From the NCBI GenBank assembly GCA_905183005.1, contig CAJJDO010000004.1, forward strand, positions 597,784 to 661,783: a DNA stretch of 64,000 nt, in the 5' to 3' direction. Shown in pieces: positions 51,301 through 63,954 of this stretch. Source of the stretch: Paramecium pentaurelia (lineage: Eukaryota; Ciliophora; Oligohymenophorea; Peniculida; Parameciidae). Position numbers and translations under genes: made by a program. The stretch's first letter is position 1. Each line of letters starts with the position of its first letter. The notes below the pieces were generated by a model, which was not told where the DNA came from, made no database searches, and saw only the letters and a program-made list of their open reading frames with translations.

Positions 51301-54300
51301 GATTATATTAAATTATTCAAGTTTTATAGAAATGATTCATTTTCTTAAAATTTATGTATTCTTAAATCAGGAATCTATTATATAATTAAAGCAACAAATA
51401 TATTAGGAAGTACAGAAAATATTCTTTAATTTTCATCTAATTAATTATAACCCAAATTTATACTATTTTTAATTATTGTCAATAAACCTAAAAAATAATG
51501 TAATTATAAATAAGCAAGACGAGAGTAATCATATTTTTATTTATTAATAGTTGCTTTTTTAGATTAAAAAATATCATAACTTGCTTCTTATAATAGATGT
51601 TCAGGATAATCTTCTTTTGTAAACATTTCTAAATAATATAAACGAACATCATTAACTTAAGTTCTTGATAACATTTTGGCAGCATATAATTTAAGTTATT
51701 AATGTTCTGCTTTAGTTTCTTTTTAATGAAGAAAACTTTAATAGTCATCACTTCTTTTTAAAGATTTTGATGCATTATTTTCATAAAAATAAAGACCTGA
51801 AGGATTTTAGATATTGAATTATTCAATGTCATCACTTAAATAACATTTTATTGTATTTGTTTAAGTATTATTATAAAATGGATCATAATTTTAAGAAATC
51901 TTAATTAAAGGATCGATATCTAAGTATAAATTACAAAATAATTCTATTAATGTTTTTTCAAATCTAAGTTCAGATTTAACATTTTATTAACGTTTTAAAC
52001 ATATTTCTAAGAATTTTTCATTAAGAAAACAATTTCTCATTAAACATTTTATATTCTTTTAATTTCTTCCTTTGCATAATGAAGAATATAAAGTCATAAC
52101 ATTCATTAAATAATTTTCATATTTCTAAAATATTGGAACCACTAATTTAACATCTTCTTATTTTACTAATTAATTTTCTTTAAGTGTTTCAAGTGTAAAA
52201 AAATCAATAACTACATCAATTAATGATGGCCTTTTAGTTAAAAATCTTTAAGCAATTCTTGCCTATTTATCTATAAATTTTAAATAAAGTTAACAAAATA
52301 TTTAATTATTTTAACCAAATTCATTAGCATATTACATCTACAATCCTTTTTCTCTTTTTGGATAAAATTATACTATTGGATAATAATTATTATTCTCTTC
52401 TTATATATCTAAGGCCACTAAGGCTTTATGAAAAGGATATTATTATTCTTATTTATTTTTTGTTCCAAATAACAATCTTCTACAAGTATTCTAACATAAT
52501 TAATTTGGATTCTCATATGGATCTATCATAATTAAACTTAAAATTTCTATAAATAGAGTTTAATCTTCAATATTATCTTCAGATAAATTTTCCAATTAAT
52601 TAACCCATTTTTTAATATTATCCTTAGATTCACTCATATCAGTATACCTAACACTTTCTTTTATTAAATTTGATATATGTTTTCTTTAATATTTCAATTA
52701 TTCTAATAAGAAATCTAAAATACTCTCCTTATTCATAATTAATGTCAAAACATAATTACTTGTATCTGAATTTCTTTAAACACACAAACTTAGAACATTA
52801 TATATTTCTTATATACAATTTAATTTTTATGATTATGAAATAGCAGGATCTAGTTTCATTTTAGCAATTTTTTAAGGTGTCTTATCAACAACTTATGAAT
52901 TACTATTAATCATACTACCATATATCATAAAATTGCATAATCGTTGAATTGCAAATAGTAAATTAATGATATCATTATCCATTAAAGCTTTTTATTTAAA
53001 TTACAATTATTCATTAGTCTATGCTTAACCTTCATTATTTAAATACATTTTAAGATTTTCTAAAGTTTGAAATAGTTATAAAATTTCATCATATAATATC
53101 TTTTAATTATTAAAAGCTTCAAAATAATCATATGTTCTTATATCCTCCAAACCTTAAGTTGATGTCTTAATTACACCCCAATCCTATAAAAATATATAAA
53201 ATTATATTAAATATTCTTATAATGAATTTATTCTAAATGCTGTTTTAGCTTATTCTGGAGTGGCTAACTTCAGTAAAAATGTTACTCTTTCTATATTTTA
53301 TTTTTAACTCTTCCTTTATACAGTTACTCTATCATCTAAACAAACAATAACCAAATTTTCTTATGTTACAAAATTATCAATCTATACATTCATAACAGAT
53401 TATAATTTATATGCTTCACTAAATAAAATTTAATCATCTGATGTCTTTTTAGATCTTAAATAAAATTAACATTCTTATCTTAATCCATCATAAGTTAAAC
53501 TTGCAGTATGATGTGAAATTTCCAAGAATAATCCTGTACATACATGTCTTATTAAAAAAACACTATCATAATTAGCTTTTGAAAAAGTTAAACTATCAAC
53601 ATGTTAAATTTACCATAAATTATTTAAATTCTCTTCTGCATCTGCTGATGAATCAACACATAATTAATACATATATTCAATTTTTTCATTTCTTACTTAT
53701 TATACATTAAAATAAAATTAATGTTTTGTAAATGTGATATTAGTATCATAATTTTTAATAAACACTTCTTTTTTATCAAGTCCTTCAGTAATTCTAAGTT
53801 ATCTTTTAATTGAGAGATAACCACCCAAATATCTATTTTTTATTTTTATTACATCTCCACTCAAAAGAGATTTTTATTTTAATGATTATTACTTTAAATC
53901 TTATTCAGTTTTATAATCAATATAACTTGCAATTTTAATAGGAAATCCAACTTATGAACAATTAACTTCTAATCCATCCTTTTTATCATATTTTTATGTT
54001 GGCTTCTATATATTAAGAAACCATTTATTTGAACTTGAATTTTGAATTATTATTTAATCTCCATATAAAATAGGTTCTCCAGGATTTTTAACTTGATTCA
54101 TTGATAAAATTCGAAAATTTGAATTTACATTGGGAATTTCTTCTAAAGATAATTCTCTACAACAATTTTCTTTTGCTAATATAGCACAATTAAATGATAG
54201 AATGCATTAAGAATATATATGTTTTAGTTATATTTCTTAACCATAGACTATATTAGATCCATAAGCAAGATCATAAAAACGTATGTTTTCAACAATTTCT

Positions 54301-54819
54301 TCATTAGCCTTATCTTCAAGTTCTTTTAATCTTCTTTCATAATCTAATTAACATTAATCTAAATCAATTGATTCATTTATTGCCTCTTCTCTAATATCAT
54401 CTATCGATCTTGATCTTTCTTATACTAGAAAGTTTTAATATTGATATTTTTTGCCTGTTACTACCTAAAATAAGCTTTTTTAAAATGTCAAACTGCCAAC
54501 CTTTTACTGTAAGCTTTTTTTAGATGGATCGGTCAATTGTTGATTTTTTCCCAAAATTTATATACACTCCAACTTATTGCTAGCAATTCCATCCCCAGAT
54601 ATAACTCCTTTAAAGTCATCTGTCAAATAAGATTTAAAATACACAATGTCCCCCACTTTTAAATTGAAGTTTCGCCTTTTATAATTATATTAAATACTTA
54701 GGTTGTTTTGCTGTTTCTTGATTTTGATTTAATGGATTGAAAATATGTTATTATGATAATAAATTATCAACTCCTAATTATGATTAATTTTTTTAAATTG
54801 GAATAGGAGGAAGGTCCAT
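45330..54819 (-). CDS. Inositol-trisphosphate/ryanodine receptor-type calcium release channel
   Basis: A single gene of about 3,090 residues, the largest in the window. The N terminus (MDLPPIPIQK) leads into the receptor N-terminal domain: KVGDIVYFKSYLTDDFKG followed by VISGDGIASNKL. Long helical RIH-type regions fill the middle. The C terminus has the channel: RIEIQNELSELEKIFFQKP before the spans, several hydrophobic helices, the selectivity filter NFGLRSGLGDS, the pore helix FFIIFNILFIQIIFGIIL with DTFGELRDER, and the zinc-type tail CFVCSLDKND...HIYLEHSVYHMLYYI. Introns placed with confidence: 54676-54697, 46415-46439, 46114-46135, 45562-45586; a 36-nt one at 46852-46887 is likely. More introns are expected in the unread middle. 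Location by family: endoplasmic reticulum, alveolar sacs or contractile vacuole. Confidence 0.9.
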
Positions 54820-55074
54820 TTGTTGTAGTAAATTATATATAATATTAATAATAAATTTTAGAGTATGATTGTAAGAGATAGATTTAATAATATCAAATTA
54901 ACTAGTTATTTACTATATTTTTATATTATCATATCTAATTATCATTAATTTTCTTTCAAATTAACAAACTAAAAATAACTGATTATTATAATACCATTTT
55001 TATTAGATAACAAAAATGTAAATTTATAAATAATTTGACTATTTTTAAGATTATAGCAAAATTAAAATATTTCA

Positions 55075-57103
55075 TCAAATCTTCTCTAAGAATCTTATTT
55101 TTTCTTAAACACTCTTTAAAAATAAGTCATCTGCCTCTTCTTTTAATTTCTCATCATTTAAATAATATGCTTGATGTTCTTTTCTTTATGCCTCCTTTTC
55201 ATACCGTTTACCTCTCTCCATTATTGATCGATAATCATGTTGTAATTTTGGTACACTACTACTTGTTTATTATCCCAACTTTGCTTATTAATTAATTCTT
55301 TCTTATTCTAATTCTTTTAAATAATTTATTGGTTTCTTCTTTTATTATTCTTCTTAATGAATTTCAATCTTCATTGATTTAGGTTAATAATAAACTGAAG
55401 AACTAGGTACCAAGCCTTTCGACAATGATTCTGTGACTTTTGTTTTGTTTACCTTTTATAGATTTAAAACGTTTTAAATTTTATGTACATTCCTCTCTAT
55501 TATAATAATTTATTATACCTGATTCTTATTATGTTTATCTATAGAATTTATTACGAATTGAGTCTACTTTTGATGCACTATATTTTGCATCACCTTCTTT
55601 CAAAAAGCTATATATATGTATTATATTAAATACTCAACATATTCATCTTATAGTGAATTATCAGATTTATTTTGTAATGCTCTACTAAACTAAACATCTG
55701 TTTATACTTTGATATTTGGTTTATGATACTCTTTCACTATTTCTGCATATTTTTATTTTCTCATTAATTTTTCAGATTTTTGTTATTTTTCAACAATTTC
55801 TTTGTTTTTAAATTTCTAATCTGAATCCATAACTTTTTATAATATTTATTTAGCTTTATAAATTTACTTAGTTCCTTATTAAATAAAAATTTCTTCTTCT
55901 AATTTTTTCTAATCCTTTTCTAATTTTAATAATTGCTTCTTATTTAAGTAATCCTCTTCATGTTTATTTATTTCTTCCAATCTAATAGGAATTGCTAATT
56001 TCTTCCTTTGTTATAATTTTAACTTTAATAATCTATTAAAAAATTACCTTTGCATCTTCATAATATTATTTGTTTAAAATTTCATCTTTCTCTTTTAATT
56101 TCTGCCTTTTCTCTTTATATTTAATTTTTAATTCATTAAGATGATGTTTTTATTCTTAATTTCTTTATTAATTTATTTCTTGTTGTTTCTACATTTCTTA
56201 TAATCTTTCTTTAATCTTCATTCGCTTCTCTTAATTAAGAAACTCTTTTTATTATTCTACTTCCAACTTATATTTCTCAATACTTTCTTCCAATTAATTA
56301 GATTCATTATGTAATTATTTATTCTTTCTGTCTTCAATTTCTTTTCTTTATCTCTTTAATTCAACAACTAACTATTTAGCTTTTGCAGATTAAATTGGAT
56401 CTTTCAAATTTTAAATGGCTTTCTTTTTCCTTTCTAAATATTTTCTAGCCTCTGGACTAAGAGATTTAGGTTAAGTTTCATTTTTTTTATGTTAAAAATT
56501 TTAAATAGAAGGTAAATGATCCAATAATCCTAATACAGTATCATTGTTATTTTTTAATGGATCCTCTTCTTATTAAATTCTACTAGCGTCTTAACTATAA
56601 ATTTCACGATTTCCTTTTTCTGATTATTTAATTTTTTCAGTAAAATTTAAAGATTTTTATTTTGAAAGCTCAATTATTTTAAGGGTAGCAATCGCAAAAA
56701 ATGACAATAATTATTATACTTTTTTTTATTTTTTTTATTTTTGTAATATATGAAATGTAGAACTTTTACTAAAAATCCTTTTAAGTCCCATCATGTCTTC
56801 TTCAGTTTTTTTTTATATTAAATCCAAAGCACTATAGAAGAATGTTTACAATCTTTTAATTCTTTCTCCCTTCTTTACTTTTAATGTTAAATAATCAGTT
56901 GACGGATTGTATATAATTTTATCTACAGATCCGAATTCATTAAGTAATTAATCAAATAAATATAACTCTAATTGATATTTGTGCCAATCCTTATCAGAAT
57001 TCTATAACTATATGATTTAGACAAATTCTTTGATCATGGAAGTCTTAGATATTTGATACTAACCTTATGATTGATCTGGTAAAATGACTTTAAAAGTTAG
57101 CAT
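55075..57103 (-). CDS. Long coiled-coil protein, 651 aa
   Basis: Four exons; introns 56023-56047 (25 nt), 55608-55633 (26 nt) and 55497-55518 (22 nt), phases agreeing. The first 100 residues look folded (MLTFKVILPDQSQGQYQIS; DYLTLKVKKGERIKRLQTFF). A short linker leads to a charged coiled coil from about residue 205 to 470 with many Gln. The C-terminal 150 residues contain PINYLKELEQERINQQAK and a helical end. No family recognised. It starts 129 bp downstream of the LRR gene stop, same strand. Confidence 0.8.
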
Positions 57104-57232
57104 ATATTCAATAATTTTTTTTATTATTAAAATATAATTAAATAAGATTTCGTTTTCTAAATTGTAATAATTCTCTGAAATAAAGATTATATAATATTAT
57201 TGGTTCCTAATATATTGATAATGATATTAAAT

Positions 57233-58639
57233 TCACTGTAAAAGGTATTTTGCAGTATCTGTAAAATTCTATTTATACTTATATCTTGAAAAATCAAAAC
57301 AATCACTTCTTATCTTAGTATTGTCATCAGGTATAATCTCAGGTAATCTTTATATCTATTTAATATAATTTACTTGTGCTCATCCTTATCTCTAGCTGCT
57401 TCTAATCTAACTGCTTCAATCATAAATTCTTTTGCTTCAGCTTTCTTTCCTGCATTTAATCTTCTATTAAATTCTTTATATTTCTCATCAATTTTCTTTT
57501 ATAGCATTTCTTCAGGAGCTCTTTAAAAATCTACTTGATTTAATTAAAAACAAAATGAGTCCCAAGGCAATGGATCTTCTGACATAATCTCTTAAAATTT
57601 TTCAAAATTAACAGCAGGTACTTTACCTATATTAGCTATATCATTCATTAAATCTCCAAATAATCCTTATAATTTATCCTATTAAATTGATCCTTTCTTT
57701 TCTAGTTTAAATTTTGTATTTATTACCTTTATCATATGATTTAAAAATCTTCTTAAGCTTCCCTTTTTCCCATTCATTAACTAAACTCATTGGATTGTCA
57801 TGAAGTCGTTACCTTAATTATTCTTTTAATTCATTTGTTGGAAATTTATTAGGATCAAAGGTTTTTTCCTTTAACTTGATTCTAGTTCTTTCTCTTTCAA
57901 TCTCATCAGCTTTTTCTTATTCTCTCTTTGCTTTAATTTCATCCACTTCCTTATAAAGTATTTTCTCCCCAACAGAAAAGATTTAAGATGGAAGCAGTTT
58001 TTGTTTCTTCTATCCTTTTTTCTTAATTTTAACTTCTGCTTTGAAATCTTTGTACCATGCTTCAACCTTAATCTTTTCTTAAACAGTTATTATTGATCTA
58101 TCTAATAATTGTAATTAAGGAAGAGCTGAAATCACTCTATTTCTATAATAAGGTTCCTCTGCAACTGGATTATTAAATAAATCTAAGACAATAATAAGAA
58201 AAATTTAAAACCTAAAGTTGTAAGTCCAGGAAATTCCTTTAAAATCAAAAGATTTTTTTCTAAATCTCTTAACTCATTGTTGAATAAACTCAATGTTTCT
58301 AAATGCTTCAGATTTTATAGACCCTCAAGAGTACTAATTTTATTCTTTTGTAAATATAGATGTTTTATTCTGAAATTTTATTCAATACCTTTAACACTAG
58401 TTAACTAAAATCAAATAAGGGTTATTGAGTACTTAATTTTCATTAAGCCAAACAACTTCCAGATTCATGAATTTATCAAATTGTGCCAATTCATTAAATC
58501 CTTGATTAGACATATGAACTTCTGTTGTATCTCTTGCTTGTTTATCATTTTTAATAGGAATGCATTACCAAGGAGTTCCAACTTTAACAATGGGTTAGGG
58601 AGTTGCCCTTTTTATTAAATGATTAAAAACTTAATCCAT
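57233..58639 (-). CDS. SDS22-type LRR protein with coiled-coil extension
   Basis: 432 residues in five exons; introns 58405-58432 (28 nt), 58183-58211 (29 nt, begins GTTTT), 57702-57726 (25 nt) and 57348-57373 (26 nt). Four to five SDS22-like LRRs (about 40-150): NLEVVWLNENQLTSVKGI, IKHLYLQKNKISTLEGL, HLETLSLFNNELRDL, LTTLDLFNNPVAEEPYYR, ending in an LRR cap with LPQLQLLD. The rest is charged and helical. LRR-cap proteins of this shape are often ciliary (dynein assembly or axoneme), which is inference. No orthologue named. Confidence 0.85.
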
Positions 58640-58684
58640 AATTTATTAATATGATAAATAGGTGTAAGTATTTATTTATTTGTT

Positions 58685-59930
58685 ATGCAATCACATCTGG
58701 AATTGCAAAGCGAACTATTATTTGCAGAATAGGAATAAAAGATTTTTAGATATTGAGTTATCTAAATATCATAGATTATCTAAAGGTAAATTATATTCAA
58801 AAAAAATACAGTAATATATTTAAATTATAGTAATAGAAGATAAGGAAATTAAAAATTGGATTTAACAATCAACAACTAGCGAGTTAATAAAAAAACAGAA
58901 AAGACAATACACTGAAAAATAATATTTATAAAAATACAGATATTTTAATGTTTTAAGTAGGAGGAACTATTGGTGACTATGAATTCACTTGTTATTATAA
59001 GGTGGATAGATAAATGAATAGAGAAATGATATCTATTTTAATATTATAGATTAAATTTACTTATTTGTTAACACTGAATAATAACAGAACCAGAATAAAA
59101 GATATTAGGGCTGATCTAATAATATTTATATATCTATAACTGAATTGTAAATTCCATAAAGAGACAAAATGACCATTGGAAATATTTCTAAGGATTCAAT
59201 ATTTAATGTACTTAATTCTTAAAGCATTTATTTTGTTTCAGAAGTATTGCAAAAATAAAAACTTGCTTAACATATTTTAGATAAGTCCAAGCTCAAAATT
59301 TAATAAGTTCCTAATAATTGATACTACACAACAGTTTGAACTGGAGTTAAAAGAATTATAGTAATAAAAGCCTGTTATAATATAAACTATGGCGAAATAT
59401 AATGAAAAATTTTTTAATAAATCTAATCTATATAGAATGCATATATGGCTTTGGCAAAAAAATTGAAAGAAGCAAATTAAACAAATTTCCAGCTAAAATA
59501 TATCCATCATATTGAATTTGAAAATCGACCAAACGCGTAAGAATAAATTAAAATGAATACTATCATCTTTTGCCTTGTGGATTTGGATTTAATAGATTTA
59601 ATCTGAAAATTAAGTGCTGTTAAAATGAGCAAGAAAAAAAGGGACCATTTTTAAGAGTTTATTATGGTTTCCAAGTAGCTATTATTGATTATGCTCAGAA
59701 CATATTAGGAGTTCAAGATGCAACATCAAGGAATTAAAATAATTTTTATTAAGAATATGACTCTGAAGTTGTAGACATAAATATCTGAAAAAAATAAGAA
59801 GACAGATTAAAGAATGGAAGTATTATTTGATTAATTAAGTTAAGATTTTGAAATTACCAAAAAATTAATATCCATTTTAAGTCTGAGTTCAATATCATCC
59901 AAAACCTTTAAGCCTAATCCATTACTTACT
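58685..59930 (+). pseudogene. Decayed CTP synthase pseudogene
   Basis: Successive pieces match CTP synthase in collinear order but in different frames. RFLDIELSKYHRLSKGKLY (about 58740-58800) matches the RFLDI...TGK-Y block. VGGTIGDYE is at about 58957. GNISKDSIFNVLNSQSIYFV (about 59178) matches the end of the synthetase domain. GPFLRVYYGFQVAIIDYAQN (about 59642) is followed by ILGVQDATS, the glutaminase part, and VQYHP is at 59887. The nucleophile Cys of GICLGMQ is replaced by Tyr (TAT, about 59660), the Glu after YHP is Lys, and the N-terminal nucleotide-binding region is missing. In-frame TGAs and frame changes occur throughout. A functional enzyme is ruled out as the sequence stands. Confidence 0.85.
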
Positions 59931-60353
59931 TCAAAAAGAGAGTATAATAAATTAAATGATATAAATTACAATAACTCAATTTGAGATTCTTATTTTAAAT
60001 TATTATATTTAAATAATAATTTATCATAATTGATCAAGTATTTATTACTTATAAAATCTATTGAGTAATATGAATTAATTTAGTCAATTTTCTATCTAAA
60101 ATTTATAAATAAATAAAATCAGGAAGTTAACTGCTATACTAATATTTTTGATTCCTTCCATCATAAAATGTCCCAAAAATTAATTATTAAACTCGAAAAT
60201 ATTACAATAAAATGATTTACTGTATGTAAAAAGTTATAAATTAAAAAAGATTATAAACTATTTATTTATTATGAAATAATCATGATTACTATATAAACCA
60301 TGATTTTTAATTAGAATTCAGAGATCCCATAGGATATGGTGTTTTATTATATT
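59931..60353. other. Interval between pseudogene and EF-hand gene
   Basis: About 420 bp, AT-rich, no supported frame. The very end of the CTP synthase homology could extend a little into it. Confidence 0.5.
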
Positions 60354-62246
60354 TCATTTTAGATAATCAACATCTCCACAACACATCATTATCAAAACTT
60401 AAGCTTCATGTGTTTTACTTTCTATCAGTTTTCTAATCTTATCAATCGGAATTTCCTCATCATACTTCATCTTGACTGCCTTTAAATTAAAATTAAATAT
60501 AGACATCAAAAATTGATCTAGTAACATAATCTATCATGTTATTGACACTTAATTCACCCTTTGAATCTTTAAGCATTTCTTCCATCATAAAGCTACATCT
60601 GTTTTTTATCTCCTCATATGATAATAGGCCATTCTCATTTTCATCAATTAACTTTTGAATAACTTGATATATTACTTTCAAAATTAGTTCAATTTTATTA
60701 TCATTCCCTTTAGCTCTAATTAGATTAATAGCTTTTAAAAATCCTTCAAAACCCAATGAATTCTACTTAGCAAAAAATTTAAATATTTGATCTACAACTC
60801 CTGGAGGAGCCATAGACAATTCTTCTAAGCCAGCATTAAAAGCTTCTCTAGAGATACCATTTGGTATCACTAAAAGTAATTGTTATATTTAATACTCTCT
60901 TTAGTTAATCCTGGAATTTGGGAACATTCATAACTAAGTAAAGCTTTATATCGACTAAATACTTCATAAATTTCTTATCTATCAAAACCTGTTTCTTTCA
61001 TTAATTATGGTAAATTATAATGGGTCATATGCAATATATTTCTTGCTATATGGTCTGGTATGTTAGTATACTTATTTCTGTTATTATTAAATGATAATAA
61101 TACTTATGTTTTTGTTTAATTGTTTATTATTTTAAGATTTCACCATATTGAGTTCTAAAATTAGGTAATTTTAAGTCTAAATCATTAAATATGGTTACAT
61201 CTACTTGAAGTTCTTCTATTAGAGGGATTTAATAATCCTTCCTTTTCTAAAATTAGTTAAAAATCATTAGGATTTGGATTAAGATTCAGAAGTGTAAAAT
61301 CCTTTTTCATTTCTTTATCAAGTTCAACTTTAAGAGAATCATTGTCCATTTATTTTTAAGTGACTGGTTCATCTATTAATTATTATTTCTCTTGATCATA
61401 AACATTTATACTTTTATAGAAATCTTTCATTATAATAGTATTTCTTTTCATTGTAAGTAAATCTTCATTTAAATATATTTCTTTCAATTCCATATAAGTA
61501 TAAAATACATCTTTATCTAAAATAAATTTAATTAAATCATTTAAATCCTTAATTTTACTTATGATTGTAAGGATTTTTGTGTATTTTTAAGTTGTAAATT
61601 AAAAATTATGATAATTTAATATAATATTCCAAAAATCTTTATTAACAGTTTTGCTCAAAAGTAAAACATTACAATTAATAGGAATCTCTTCCATAAATTG
61701 TATTGCTTCATAATTTCCTAATGATAATTAAGTATAACTTTTTGGAACATTAAGATTCTGTTGTATCTTTTATAGTAAATTTTATCGAGCTTTATAAATA
61801 GAAGATGATTTTGCTTATAATTCTGCTCTTGTCATTTGAATAACTTTGAATTAACTAATTTCTTAAATTGATCCTTTGAAAATAAAAATAGAAGATGTAT
61901 TAGTACTGAGACTAATTTCAAATGAAGTTTATCCCAATTTATATTATTATTACTTTTTAATAAAGCATTTCTCTTTCATTCTTAAAGTCGGAATTCTAAA
62001 AGAATAAACAGATCTCTCTGATTATGAGATATTTATTATTTTTGATAACTTTTCTTTAGGAGGAGTATAAAATTAGGATAATTAATGTTGTATGTATTAA
62101 GAATAGTTGGGACTTTTCGATAACATTTTTGGACTAACACCATTACTTGACATTTATAAAGCAGTATTTTTCGAGATCCTTATATTTGAAGAAGCAGGTG
62201 ACATAATAGAATTCAGTTTCAACTTATTAATGTTTTTTGTTGACAT
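60354..62246 (-). CDS. EF-hand domain protein, 595 aa
   Basis: Five exons; introns 61177-61204 (28 nt), 61078-61103 (26 nt), 60870-60895 (26 nt) and 60480-60504 (25 nt, begins GTC). The N-terminal 350 residues are Ser/Thr/Gln-rich then helical, without a known domain. The C-terminal part (about 400-560) is calcineurin-B-like in order: SREAFNAGLEELSMAPPGVV, a degenerate loop near FFAKQNSLGFEGFLKA, and one good calcium loop, DENENGLLSYEE. It ends with KMKYDEEIPIDKIRKLIESK. The upstream start at 62246 is in the same frame as a second Met at 61349, so a shorter protein is possible. Function unknown; calcium regulation is likely. Confidence 0.8.
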
Positions 62247-62968
62247 ATTTGATTATTTATAATATCAATTTTATATAACTTAAAATTTTATTCAATATAT
62301 TTCATTTTATTTTTATCATATAATCTACTTAAAAAATAAGGTTTACATAAAATAATTTATATTGCAAAAACTCTCTACTAATATTGAGTAATTACATTTA
62401 ATAATAATTAAAATAATATATTAAATCAAATAGAAAAAGTAACTACTTTATGATCGATTAAATTGTTCTTGATATAATCCAACTATTTTTTTTAATTATT
62501 TCCAACATAATTAGGTGATAAATTTGCAAAATTAAAATTTTATCATTTAACATTGCTAAGAATATGACATAATTAAATTTAAATTATTATAACTACTATG
62601 AATCAATCTATATATTACTATAGTTAATATAAGAAGAAAAGATTTTATTAGATAATTATATTATAATTTTTATAAAAAATTGAACTATTAAAAGATAATC
62701 TATGACTATTAAGTGGAAACTTTAGATTTTTTTAAAGAAAAAACTCAATATAAAATATTTATGTATGAAAAAAAAATTATTATTAGAAGGTCTTAAAAAA
62801 GAATTTAAACATTTACTTATTTTTTGTTTTGTTTATATGAGTCTAAATAACTAATTAATGTTCTATTAGATAGTGAATGTGTAAGTATAATAGAAGACAA
62901 TAAAAAAAAACAATAAAAATATTGAGTATAAATAATATATTAAAAAAAGTATCCTTTATTTAAATTAT
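62247..62968. other. Divergent gene-free interval, 722 bp
   Basis: Holds the 5' flanks of the EF-hand gene (-) and the SR-protein gene (+). Nothing else recognised. Confidence 0.5.
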
Positions 62969-63784
62969 ATGTCTTCTTCTAGTTCATCAAGGTCACGGTC
63001 ACCTAGAAAGAATAAGAAAAGAGTTTATGTGACAGGTTATTCTCTTAAAGAGGATTAACATGATATTAAAAAGTTATTCAAAAAATTTGGAAAAATTGAA
63101 GAATTTGCTTGGAAAGGAAAATATTGTTTTATTGTAGATATCATGAATTAATTATAGGAATTTAAAGATCCTGAAGATGCAGAGAAAGCTGTTAAAAAAA
63201 TGAATAAGGAAGAAGTAAAAGGATCAGTGTTATAAGTTGAGATGGCTCGTGGAAATAAGCCTAGCAAAAATAATGGCTTATGTTATTCTTGCGGTCATTC
63301 AGGACATTTGTAAGTTTTATATGCTCTTAAGAATTAATTTTAGAATACGATATATTTTATATCTATTCATTTACCTATTTTATTAGTGCTAAGAATTGCA
63401 GACGTAGATCATCATCTTCAAGTTCATCTAGCTCTAGTAGGTAAAGAATAGATAATAATAAATTTTAGTGAGTCTAGAAGAAAACACAAAAAGAAACATA
63501 AAAAAAAGAAGAGTTCATCCAGTTCAGATTCCTCATCAAGTAGTTCATCTAGAGATAAGAAAAAGAAATTGAATAAGAAGCGAAAGAGTTCGAAAAGGAA
63601 ATCAAAGTCCTCATCAAGAGGCTCTTCAAAAGACTCACACAATTCAGAGTCTTCCGGCTCGTACTTTTAAAGTTGAATTCTGTTTAGCGTTGAAGGAGAT
63701 AAGTAAGAAAGTAACAACATCAAAGAAGATAAACAACCTAAAGATGAAGAGAATCAAGGGAAGGCAGGTGATGGTAAGTAATGA
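62969..63784 (+). CDS. SR-type splicing factor: RRM, CCHC knuckle, RS-like tail
   Basis: 219 residues in five exons; introns 63134-63157 (24 nt), 63310-63386 (77 nt), 63441-63468 (28 nt) and 63661-63687 (27 nt). An RNA-recognition motif (about 17-87) has RNP2 RVYVTGY and an RNP1-like KGKYCFIEF joined across the first intron. A CX2CX4HX4C zinc knuckle CYSCGHSGHLAKNC follows; its codons are split by the long intron. The tail is Ser/Arg/Lys-rich (KKSSSSSDSSSSS, RKSKSSSRGSS). This is the layout of SRSF7-type proteins, which bind exons and recruit the spliceosome. The last intron was chosen because it joins the Ser-rich tail to an open acidic end (VEGDKQESNN). Confidence 0.88.
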
Positions 63785-63942
63785 AGTACCAATGATAATA
63801 AAATATAAAATTAGTGTCCAACATATTTCTTATTTAAATTTTTGTAAACAAAAATAGTCTTATGTCATTTTTTTTATTAAAACCCTGAAAATACTTCTTT
63901 TTCATATTATTTTTGGTAATTTTATGCTGACTTAATTTAATT

Positions 63943-63954
63943 TTATTATTATTA

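Noticed and set aside
55075..58639. One fused LRR plus coiled-coil gene
   Set aside because: With all four introns removed, the LRR frame ends cleanly at TGA 57233-57235, and a separate ATG-started frame begins at 57103; exon phases support two genes.
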